Positions 22,172 through 31,400 of a stretch of 64,000 nt of DNA are shown here, in pieces. The position numbers and the translations under genes were made by a program. This DNA is from Stomoxys calcitrans (Eukaryota; Arthropoda; Insecta; Diptera; Muscidae): positions 124,162,458 through 124,226,457 of the forward strand of contig NC_081552.1 in NCBI RefSeq assembly GCF_963082655.1, read 5' to 3'. The notes under the pieces were generated by a model, which had not been told where the DNA came from, made no database searches, and saw nothing but the letters and a program-made list of their open reading frames with translations. The first letter of the stretch is position 1; each line of letters opens with the position of its first letter.

Positions 22172-22540
22172 TCAATAAACTTCGGCTTTTTTACGGCGTG
22201 CACTGTTAAAAAGTCTGCGAACCTCATTCCCAATATTGCGAATCTTCCCGGTCATCCAGCGTGTTTCTTGGGCTGATTTCCATTCCCAAAGAGGAAAACT
22301 ATCTTCGAAGGACCCCACCAGTGCAGTCGTAATCCTGTTGACATTTTCGTCAATGTCTTCTATGCTTGGACAATCTAAATTATCTTCCCTAAGTCTTCTT
22401 CTGAGTAGCCTCCCGAATTTTTTCCAGTTGGTTTTTAACTTATTCCGGAAGCTTATCGGATTCGGCGCTGGCCATGCTATTCTAAACCTAATGGTCAGAG
22501 AAAGAGTGTTCCATGGAGACGCTCCAATCCTGAACCTCAT
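22172..22540 (-). pseudogene. Non-LTR ORF2 linker between endonuclease and RT
   Basis: The text RFRIAWPAPNPISFRNKLKTNWKKFGRLL matches the related piece at 38280-38345 (WNKLKTNWTKFGRQL). In these elements it lies just after the endonuclease SDHRYI motif. Frameshifts isolate it from its neighbours. Confidence 0.65.
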
Positions 22541-22737
22541 CGATTATATTTTCCGAACATATCATCACATCTAATACCTCCTCCCTTATCTTATTAACAA
22601 AGGTAGCGGTGTTACCAATATTAAGTGTTATTAGATCGTTAGTATTCAAGAACTCTGTCAGGGCTTGGCCCCGCTTATTAGTGTTGGTACGACCCCACGA
22701 AATATGGGGGGAGTTCGCATCGCACCCTATTAGTACC

Positions 22738-22965
22738 TCATTTTCTGTCTGTCGGAGAGTCCAAAGGCAGATATAGTGATGCTAGGTATGCTCCACTGTC
22801 TCCCTGTCTCATCATTGTTGCATCCGACGTTGACAACTCTTTGGAAAACATATAATTCGAATTTTTTTTATGGCAAATAACGCAGGTCCTCGGCCGAATA
22901 CCAGTGTAAGCATAGAATAATTGGTAGTTGATATGGCTCAATCCAGAAACTTTGTTCCAGGTCAT
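22738..22965 (-). pseudogene. Non-LTR AP-endonuclease fragment
   Basis: KVSGLSHINYQLFYAYTGIRP and AYLASLYLPLDSP correspond to central endonuclease strands also seen at 47290-47470 and 50960-51160. The catalytic SDANAHH region lies beyond the break, near 22720. Confidence 0.62.
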
Positions 22966-23079
22966 CCATGACTCTTAAATAAAGGCAAAATGAATCTTAC
23001 CGTTGCTGATTTCTCTATCAGAGCGTGCGTAACTGTCTCACTGCGGTGGAAGTTTACCTGGAATACCTCAATCATTGCT

Positions 23080-23460
23080 CCTCCAGGAACTGAGTATATT
23101 GGGAGTGAGTGTTGTTCACATCGTCTGTTCCATGTTTTTTAGGCTGCATTGAGTTTTCGGTCGCTACACTGCCGGATGTTTAAATATCAGGATCCTTGCC
23201 TATCCTAGTCTTACGAATTTTGAGGGAGTCAGTGATGGTTTCATCGTCGGGTCGCTATTCGTGAGGCTATATTGGGTTTTCCGCCGCTGCTATGTGCCAA
23301 AATTAGTATCTTTGCTTATCCTAGTATTCCAAATCTTAAGAAAATAGGCTTCTTTGTAGTGAGTGATGGCCCCATCATCGGCTCTCTGTTAGGCTGCATT
23401 GAGTTTCCTGTCACTGTCGGGGATGCCAACTTATTGCTTCCGCACTAGATTTGGTGCTTT
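23080..23460 (-). repeat. Tandem 125-bp units in ORF1 tail
   Basis: Near-copies of GGCTGCATTGAGTTTTCGG start at about 23143, 23266 and 23394. On the minus strand each unit can read a stretch close to DDETITDSLKIRKTRIGKD. The same unit occurs twice at 46930-47150 on the plus strand. Confidence 0.6.
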
Positions 23461-23600
23461 TTAAGTCACCAAAAACTCGAAAAGGTTCCACCTTGTGCCA
23501 AACGAAAAAAAAAAATCACGTAGTGGCCGCTGTTTGCGTTTTTAGTTAGTGCTTTTTCTCTTTTTGACAATTTTAGTTTGTTGCTATCACGGAGAGACAC

Positions 23601-23998
23601 TGCTGAGAGAAATTTCTTCTATTCTGCTGCTCAACCACACCTCTCCGTAGAAAAGTCTGAATGGCTGATAACACCCCAAATGTCGCCCTGGGTTTTTATA
23701 GTATTTTTACTATCAAATTTCAATGGTTTGATATAACGAAGTAAATTTGGATGTATTTAAAACGTGAGAAGGTGCGTCTTTCAAAGAAATGGTCGTCTGA
23801 CTTATTAAAAAAAAGTTTATGTTCAAAATTTAGTCATGAAAAATCGTTAAAATCGAAATTTTCCAAAAAATTTCAGAGTGATTCACGTTAATGAGGGGAA
23901 CACCACCACTGAACATTTTTTATGGGGCTCTACTCTGGATTTAAATCAAGGCGTTTTTTTTTTGGTTCCCCATTTAACAGCTGAACGATCAAAGCATT
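23601..23998. other. Unclassified AT-rich sequence
   Basis: No credible gene is visible. It may contain the old 5' end of the non-LTR element, but no boundary is evident. Confidence 0.3.
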
Positions 23999-25090
23999 GT
24001 TATACCCTCCACCATAGGATGGGGGGTATACCAATTTCGTCATTCTGTTTGTAACTACTCGAAATATTCGTCTGAGACCCCATAAAGTATATATATTCTT
24101 GATCGTCACGACATTTTCTGTCTGTCTGTCGAAAGCACGCTAACTTCCGAACGAGTTAAGTTAGCCGCTTGAAATTTTGCACAAATACTTCTTATTAGTG
24201 TAGGTCAGTTGGTATTGTAAATGGATCATATCGGACTATATTTCGATATAGCTGCCATATAAACAGATCTTAGGTCTTGATTCCTGAGCCTCTAGTGTGC
24301 GCAATTCTTATCCGATTGGAATGAAACTTTGCACGACGTGTTTTGTTATGATATCCAACAACTGTGCCAAGTATGGTTCAAATCGGTCTATAACCTGATA
24401 TAGCTGCCATATAAACAGATCTTAGGTCTTGATTCTTGAGCCTCTAGTGTGCGCAATTCTTATCCGATTGGAATGAAATTTTGCACGACGTGTTTTGTTA
24501 TGATATCCAACAACTGTGCCAAGTATGGTTCAAATCGGTCTATAACCTGATATAGCTGCCATATAAACAGATCTGGGGATTTGACTTCTTGAGCTTCTAG
24601 AGGGCGCAATTCTTATCCGATTTGGCTGAAATTTTGCATGACGTATTTTATTCTTACATTCAACAAATGTGTCGAATAAGGTTCAAATCGGTTCATAACC
24701 TGATATAGCTGCCATATAAACCGATCTGGGATATTGACTTCTTGAGCCTCTAGAGGTCGCAATTATTATCCGATATGCCTGAAATTTTGTACGACGGATT
24801 CTCTCATGACCATCAACATACGTGTTTATTACGATCTTTTACTTCTTGAGCCCCCAAAGGGCGCAATTCTCATTCGAATTGGCTGACATTTTACACAGGT
24901 CTCCAACATATAATTTAATTGTGGTCCAAACCGGACCATATCTTGATATCGCTCTAATAGCAGAGCAAATCTCTTCTTATATCCTTTTTTGCCTAAGAAG
25001 AGATGCCGGGAAAAGAACTCGACAAATGCGATCCATGGTGGAGGGTATATAAAATTCGACTTGGCCGAACTTAGCACGCTTTTACTTGTT
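23999..25090 (+). repeat. INE-1-like copy G (near full length)
   Basis: Starts TATACCCTCCACCATAGGATGG and has only a minimal TCTGTCTGTC block near 24118. It contains at least five internal units of about 110-130 bases, two of them almost identical (24220-24390 and 24390-24570). It ends with the GCCGAACTTAGCACGCTTTTACTTGTT terminus. The end hairpin is imperfect. Confidence 0.75.
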
Positions 25091-25204
25091 TTTCATTATT
25101 TCGTACATCCGTTGTGATTTGGCGATTGCAAAAATTTTCGTTAAAATTATGCACCTTTTTGTAAAATTTTCTAAAAATTCAAGTTAGTGCTTTTTACTCT
25201 TTTT

Positions 25205-26290
25205 ACACATAAGTAGCCCTTGAGTGGAGTGGACGTGTTTTCATTTCGCTCCTCAAAGATATATATCCGTATCTAGGAATAGGCACTACCTATTACGAAG
25301 AATTTTAAAGCCTTTTTGGAGTAGGCTCAAATTGGACTCCAAAGACCCAACAGCTGCGGCGGTGGCGTCAGACCGTAGCATGATGTCCTCCCCTCCCATA
25401 GGTGTAGGTGCCAGCACCTGTAGTCGAGAGTAACGCTTCAAACGCACAACCAGTTGTTAGACTAAGAAGTGAGGAAGAGACGGATAAACCAGAGGGTATA
25501 CAGTTCGTCCACAGCCTCTAAGTAAAGGCGATGTGAGTGAAACAGCCACCGCAGCCGAATCGAGTGTTGGGCAACGAGATGACGGGAGAAGTGAGCGATG
25601 GCTTCGCTAAGCTCACAAGCAGACCGAGAAAGCGATCCGGGGCAAGACGAAGAAGACAGAGGAGTATGAGAAATAAAATATCCCGAAGAGCATAACACTG
25701 CTAAAACACCGAAGAGGAAAAAGAGTTCCCCGCTTTCAAGTACTCTGGGAAAACCAAACCAGCCGTCCCGCAATGGGGACTCCAGACAGTGTCCTGTGGA
25801 GGGAGACAAAGTCAGAACAGGAACGAAGGAAGCGCCCACTGAATCTTTGTGAAGGGCTGTTTCTTCCAAAAGGAGGCCACAACCATTAAGGAAGGGGAAG
25901 ATCGTCGTTGAGAATGGTAAGCAGCCGCTCTCTTATGCCAGAGTGGCAAGGAAGCACAACAGAGATGAGTTCACTTATGAAGTCATCAATATCGGCAGTG
26001 TATCCGGTAGAATTCCACCAGATCATTGGTCCCAGGTAGAGGAGCTGGTTAACGAGCGGATTTTCGAACATTTGTAGAACTCTGAAGAGGGTCCACCTAT
26101 ACAAATGATGCAAGTATAGAGGGGATATCTTCACGCTGCGTTTTGTGTCAGCGGAATGTATTGATACCTTCAAACACCTCGTCAGAGGTATCCACGCTCC
26201 CTAAGTGGGCGCAAAGCTCGACCTGGTGAGAAAGTTGGACAGTCAAGCCACCAAGGAAGAAGCAACCAAACCCATCAAAAGAAAATAAAA
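25205..26290 (+). pseudogene. Non-LTR 5' UTR and ORF1 remnant
   Basis: The 5' part (TTGAGTGGAGTGGACGTG at about 25218) matches the start of the element at 49565. The first coding text, DSKDPTAAAVASDRSMMSSP at 25335, matches MDSKDPTAVVMVSGRSML at 49767. Its ATG appears mutated to TTG. A later plus-strand fragment, VENGKQPLSYARVARKHNRD and DHWSQVEELVNERIFEHL (25900-26080), looks like the ORF1 C-terminal part. Many stops interrupt it and nothing of ORF2 follows. Confidence 0.6.
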
Positions 26291-26521
26291 CGATATATAA
26301 GTGCGAAATTGCCCAAACTTCCTCTCAACAACTACCGAACAACATTGGTAGTTGTTAATTGTTCTGCAACAATAAACCCCTTGTTCTGGTATCAAACCAG
26401 AAGTAAAGCTGGGAAAATATCGATGGTACTATCGATATTTAATTTTTTGGCTAAATATCGATTGTTATTTTTTTCTATCGATATTTTGACAAAGTTCTGC
26501 CATTTGCAAAATTAAAAAAAA
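26291..26521. other. Intergenic stretch with four ATCGAT palindromes
   Basis: ATCGAT occurs at 26419, 26431, 26457 and 26477. Two of these sit inside full TATCGATA sites (26430-26437 and 26476-26483), the consensus of the insect DRE element bound by DREF. No gene start is visible nearby. Confidence 0.45.
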
Positions 26522-26588
26522 AACAAGTAAAAAGGCGTTAAGTTCGGCCGGGCCGAACTTTGGATACCCACCACCTCGGGTATATATG
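26522..26588 (-). repeat. INE-1-like copy H, left end (interrupted by BEL element)
   Basis: AACAAGTAAAAAGGCGTTAAGTTCGG with the GTTCGGCCGGGCCGAAC hairpin, then CCACCACCTCGGGTATATATG. The copy resumes after the BEL element at 36065 with TAAACCACCTTTCAT. This matches the intact reverse-oriented end of copy J near 43580-43660. Confidence 0.75.
26584..26588 (+). other. Target-site duplication ATATG, left
   Basis: ATATG precedes the left LTR here and follows the right LTR at 36060-36064. Five bases is normal for BEL/Pao elements. Confidence 0.85.
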
Positions 26589-27406
26589 TGTTTCTTTACG
26601 AACTTTGGTTTTGCCTTTTTTTTCCACAAGACTAGATTGCTTTTTTTGTTTCAATTCAATTTGTTTATTTTCACAGGTTTGTATTTTTTTTGTTCCACTG
26701 TGCAATATTTACAATGTAGTATAAGCTTAATTAGGTAAGTGCAATATAAAACGAGGCAAGTGCAATATAAATTAAGGTAAGTGCAGTATAAATTAGTTTA
26801 AACACTTTGTGCAATAATTAGGTTTTAAGAAAATATATGTAGGTAAATTTTAACAGTGTAGATAATAAGTAGTTAGTAATTTTATAATTTTTCTTGTGTT
26901 TCTTGCAATTTTTATTTCACTAATTTCCTTAGGTAAGTATTCTTCTTGTTTTTGTTTTGTTTTAATTTCAAGGTAGGTATTTAGGGTTCACAATATAGGT
27001 AAGTATGTTTATTTTCTAGATGGTAAGTATTTTTAAACAATTTCACATTTCAAACAGTTCTTAATTTCTTTGCTGTGTACAATTTAATTTCACTTTTTCT
27101 TTCTTTTTCCTTGCTCACAGGTTCTTTTTGTTGTTCTTTTTTTTCTTGGTCGCGGGGGTTTATATGCGTACGGGAGTTAAGCTTGACTTCGAATAATTAC
27201 CAAAAAGAAAAGAATATCATCTGCCAGTGGTTGGCGATGAACATTTGTTTGGCTGAATAACAACAAACAAGTATGTACCCAGCGACTGCATATACGCACG
27301 TTGGTATGAGTGCGTGTGTGTTTTACATGACAGACCGCTAGGCACATACCTGTTGCGTTTAGCTAGCACAGCAGCTATGATAAAAAAAATAGCACAACCA
27401 TGAACA
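26589..27406 (-). repeat. 3' LTR of BEL/Pao element (818 bp)
   Basis: In element sense it runs TGTTCATGG to GTAAAGAAACA. The partner is at 35242-36059 with a constant offset of 8653. It carries three 21-bp tandem units (26733, 26754 and 26775) and further AGGTAAGT-type words on the plus strand. Confidence 0.93.
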
Positions 27407-27419
27407 TTCCGCCCCCCAT
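27407..27419 (-). promoter_or_regulatory. Polypurine tract
   Basis: On the minus strand ATGGGGGGCGGAA lies directly before the 3' LTR. This is the expected primer for plus-strand DNA synthesis. Confidence 0.85.
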
Positions 27420-27475
27420 GACCAAGTGTTACATTCCAAGATTTTAAGGGCTAAGTAAGTATGACGATGGAAGCC

Positions 27476-28399
27476 TTATTGATTTAGATTCCGAATAGGG
27501 CCGGATATGATGTATCCCAGTACCGTCCTATAGGCGTTGACGTCACCAAGTCCGGTAAATATGCGACCTTCTCTATGTATTGCAGAGTATGTATCTGCAC
27601 CAAGCTCTAGATCGATAGGAACATTGCTTCTCGGGTCCGGGTCAGCTAGTGAGCTATCAGTTAAATCACGGGTCGGGTCGTGAAGAAGAGGGTCGGAATA
27701 GGGTTGTCTTGGCAGCTCGTCCGTGATGAGCGCGTTGACCTTTAACGCCCAAGTGCTAGTGGGTTGGCGAGACATAATTTTAAAGCTAGCAAATCGTTTA
27801 CCTTGGTACAAAAACGTTCGAAGACCAAGCCGGCGGAACGTCGCATACGCGATTCTGGACATTATAGAGGACTGGCTTACCAGGACTCGCACAGAAGCCC
27901 AACTGTCGACGTCTTCACCGGTTATGCGTATAATGGCCGTCGGCACAAAAACAATGTCCCATAAGAAGCGGGGCGGTGTCACAGGCACGTCTATATTGAG
28001 GGGTGCCTCTTCGAGTTGAGGGGCCCCATGGAGTAGGGTGTGATGACGATCATGACAACGGCGGCACCCTGTGAGGCTTGTACAGTCTGGCGCTAGGTGA
28101 CTTCTTGCCAGGCAATTTCTACAATAGCCTCTCCTTTCCACTGTTTCGTACCGTTGGTACGGGGTTTTGTCTCGAAAGCGCTGGCATGAGTTAAGAGCGT
28201 GGTCATCTTGGCAAAGACCACATGAATACTGCCATGTACTTGGACGACCACGCCCACGTTGCAAGTCCCGGTCCGCTCCAGGATGTCCTCTTTCCTGGCG
28301 ATTGCCATCACGTCTTTCATTGTGTCGTGCGCCACGATTGTTTTCGCGAGGTCTTTCCTCCTCCTCTTGCCAATCTCCACGGGGTAAGTAGGCCGCCAT
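27476..28399 (-). CDS. Accessory ORF of BEL/Pao element: second Gag-type zinc array plus protease-like domain
   Basis: The 307-residue ORF lies 57 bases after the Gag-Pol stop, in the same frame. Residues 1-55 are very rich in Arg, Glu and Asn and suit RNA binding. Residues 60-124 hold three zinc fingers: C60-x2-C63-x3-H67-x4-C72, C93-x2-C96-x4-H101-x4-C106 and C112-x2-C115...H124. Finger type and spacing match the Gag array exactly (C362-C374, C395-C408, C414-H426), including 21- and 6-residue steps between fingers. Residues about 150-303 resemble the Gag-Pol protease region (RVLVSQSSIMSRI; ELGADTYSAI; VLGYIISGPI). The Asp-Ser-Gly catalytic triplet is lost, so it should be inactive. It may be made by stop-codon readthrough or by splicing. 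It is probably a nucleic-acid-binding accessory protein, but that role is inference. Confidence 0.85.
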   Translation of the reverse strand: MAAYLPRGDWQEEEERPRENNRGARHNERRDGNRQERGHPGADRDLQRGRGRPSTWQYSCGLCQDDHALNSCQRFRDKTPYQRYETVERRGYCRNCLARSHLAPDCTSLTGCRRCHDRHHTLLHGAPQLEEAPLNIDVPVTPPRFLWDIVFVPTAIIRITGEDVDSWASVRVLVSQSSIMSRIAYATFRRLGLRTFLYQGKRFASFKIMSRQPTSTWALKVNALITDELPRQPYSDPLLHDPTRDLTDSSLADPDPRSNVPIDLELGADTYSAIHREGRIFTGLGDVNAYRTVLGYIISGPIRNLNQ

Positions 28400-28412
28400 T
28401 CCTGTAAGAAAA
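28400..28412 (-). promoter_or_regulatory. Candidate 3' splice site before accessory ORF
   Basis: The minus strand reads TTTTCTTACAG-GA immediately before the ATG at 28399. This is a good pyrimidine tract plus CAG acceptor. A possible donor, AAA-GTGAGT, lies in the leader near 34786-34780. No spliced product can be shown from sequence alone. Confidence 0.45.
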
Positions 28413-28452
28413 GTCTTGTGAGTACCGTGTTCTAAGGTTCGTGAGTACCCGA

Positions 28453-28459
28453 CTAGTCA
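28453..28459 (-). promoter_or_regulatory. Candidate readthrough stop TGA-CTA-G
   Basis: The Gag-Pol stop is TGA followed by CTAG. The heptamer UGACUAG is known as one of the most readthrough-prone contexts in animals and viruses. The frame after it has no further stop through the 19-codon spacer and the 307-codon ORF. Confidence 0.6.
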
Positions 28460-31400
28460 TGCGGAAAACAATTTGACAATTTTAGTAATGGGTCTAGTGA
28501 CTATTCCGTTTGACGTTCTAACATCTACTACTCTTATATTTTGATCTGTACCATGATAGGCCCTTTCAATGCGACCCATTGTCCATTCCGTAGGAGGGAA
28601 CCTATCGTCTCTGATTACAACTAAATCATCCTTTGCGAGATTTTCCTGCTGATATTTCCATTTGGATCTGCGGTGCAATTCTTTCAAATACTCCGACTTC
28701 CATCGTTGGCAAAAGTATTGAGATACTATTTTGAGTCTTTTCCACCTATTAGCAAAAGAGACATCCTGATCTGAAACATCAGGCTCCGCTGGGGTCAGAA
28801 GTGGTGTACCAATAAGAAAGTGGCCTGGAGTCAAAGGCGAGAAGTCATTGGGGTCGTCGTTGGCTGGACTCAGCGGTCTGGAATTTAAGCAAGCCTCTAT
28901 TCGAGTCAAAATTGTGGACAATTCCTCGAACGTAAAGTTCATTTTCGGAATAAACTTGCGCAAGTGGGATTTAAAAGACTTGACACCCGCTTCCCACAGG
29001 CCGCCCATGTGAGGGGCACCAGGAGGAATAAATTTCCAAACTAGATTTTGATAAACATTCTGCTGCAGCGTTTGGTTTTGTGGAGTCTTTAAGAACTCTA
29101 GACGATCCTTTTTAAGTAATTCAGAGGCGCCCACAAAGTTTTTCCCATTATCGGAGTAGATACAGGCCGGACAACCTCTACGAGCAATAAAACGCGAAAA
29201 CGCCGCTAAAAAAGATTGTGTAGAAAGATCGGTTGTTGCCTCCAAGTGTATGGCTTTTGTCGCAAAACAAACAAAGATACAGACGTACCCTTTGGTAATC
29301 AGACAAGCACGACCTGAATAGTTTTTAATATTAAAGGGTCCTGCAAAGTCAACCCCGGTATTGGTAAAGGGTCTCGAGAGTGAAGTGCGCTCAGGTGGAA
29401 GGGACGCCATTATTTGTGATTGCAAGTGCTTTTTATACAAAATACAGGTCTTGCAGTTGTGTATAACTTTCTTAACAAGGGGTTTTAACCGAAATATCCA
29501 AAATTCTGATCGCAATAATCGTGTCATGAGCTGGTTGCCTCCATGAAGTGTTATTTTGTGTGCAAACTCGACAAGAAGTTGAGTCATTCTTGCATCATAT
29601 GGCAAGAGAATGGGATGCCTTTCATTGTATGACAGTGCCGGTGATTGGACTAGACGCCCATTGGACCGCATAACCCCTTTCGAGTCTAAAAATGGGTTCA
29701 ATGACAAAAGGCTACTGCTGGGCGACAATTTAGTTTTCTGTTCTAAATTGTGGTATTCGGAAGCAAAGTACTGTTTCTGAGTCATAACTAAGAGTCGTTG
29801 CTTTACGTCTTGTATTTCTTCAGCGGTAATCTTCCCAGACGAGATTCTAAGATGCGATCGACCTGCGCTAGTGTTTCGCCAAAATCTTAAAACATAACAC
29901 AAAACTCGATATGCTCGAGACAAAGAAGAGAATCTTTCGAGAGGGTCTTCAAAGGTTGTAGTAGCAAAAACTTTAACTGCTTTCGCTTCTAAACTCGTGT
30001 CACTAAAAACTTCGTACGTTGGCCACCTGTCTTTCGGAAGTTTTAACCATAGGGGTCCGTGCCACCACAAATGATGACCTTTCAAGTCAGATGGTGAGCA
30101 CCCTCGACTGGCAACATCCGCAGGGTTACTTTCGGAGTCAATATGCAGCCAATTTTCAACCCCGACGTTTTCCAATATCTCCGAGACGCGATTTCCCACA
30201 AATGTGCTCCAAGCACAAGGTGGTTTCTTGAGCCATGCTAGAACAATTGTTGAGTCAGTCCAGTAGTAAGTTGTGAAGTTAGAAATTTGAAGCTTAGCTA
30301 TAATTGACGACGCAAGCTTTGATAATAAAACAGCCCCGCATAACTCAAGCCTTGGTAGCGAGATTTTCTTTATGGGGGCTACACGAGTCTTAGCAGCGAG
30401 CAAATATGTTTCTGTCTTGTGGTCTTCATGTTCCACTCTTATGTAAAGAGCTGCTCCGTACGCACTCTCAGACGCATCACAAAACCCGTGAACTTCAACT
30501 TGACACGAAGGCCCAAACTGAATCCATCTTGGAACTTTTACTGATTCAATTTCCCCACAGTTTTTTACAAAGGTTTGCCAGTTTATTAATGCTATTGCTT
30601 TGAGCGTGTCATCCCAGTCTATTTTGTCAAGCCATACTTGCTGCATGACTAGCTTGGCGATTACAATAACTGGGGCCAACCAACCACAAGGGTCAAACAA
30701 TTTGGCAATGGATGATAAGACCTCTCTTTTTGTGTACGTTGGTCTGACTTCTAATGATGGTGGTGTGAATGTGAAATAATCCCCAGAAATATTCCACCGA
30801 ATACCAAGGGTTTTGGTTGAAGAGTCCTCCGAGAGCTCAAGCCAATTTACTGGCAGCAATTGATCGGCAGGTAAGTCTTGAATGACTTTGTGATCATTTG
30901 CTGTCCATTTCATGAGTTGAAATCCAGCCGAGTCAAAGGCTGAGATTAACTCTTTACGAGATCGGATGGCTTCTTCAATTGTGTGAGCCCCGACCAGAAC
31001 ATCATCAACATACAGATTCTCTTGAATGATCTTTGATGCTAAGGGGTATGTGTCCGCCACGTCTTCCGCAAGTTGAAGAAGTGTTCGGATTGCAAGGAAT
31101 GGTGCGCAATTTACTCCAAACGTGACTGTCAAGAGCTCAAAATCCTCGACTTGGTCCTTTGGAGATTTTCTAAAAAGTATTCTTTGGAATTGTGTCTGAT
31201 TAGGGTCTAGGAGAATTTGCCGGTACATCTTCGTTACGTCCGCATTGAATACGTATTTGAAGAATCTCCACTTCAAAATTTGTAACACAAGGTCTTGTTG
31301 AAGAATGGGTCCAGCAAACAGGTTGTCGTTGAGGCTTCTTTTGTTCGAAGAAGGACTTGACGCATTGAAAACCACTCTAAGTTTCGTTGTGAGTCGATCT

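Larger units (their letters stand above)
19085..23600 (-). mobile_element. Degraded non-LTR retrotransposon with RNase H (I/LOA-like), rearranged
   Basis: On the minus strand the fragments run in non-LTR order: ORF1 tail repeats (23460-23080), endonuclease (22965-22738), linker (22540-22172), first half of RT (21994-21581), second half of RT (about 20990-20300), RNase H (20250-19555), Cys/His tail (19466-19242) and a 3' UTR to about 19085. The order is broken by an inverted copy of the RNase H segment at 20998-21495. Frames are shifted and stopped throughout. The RT active-site region present in the related copy near 48690-48720 is deleted here. Related copies lie at 25205-26290, 37860-38640 and 46290-52280. 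The clade assignment is inference. Confidence 0.78.

Noticed and set aside
25462..25869. Minus-strand 135-codon ORF
   Set aside because: It lies opposite a recognisable plus-strand non-LTR ORF1 remnant and matches nothing I know.
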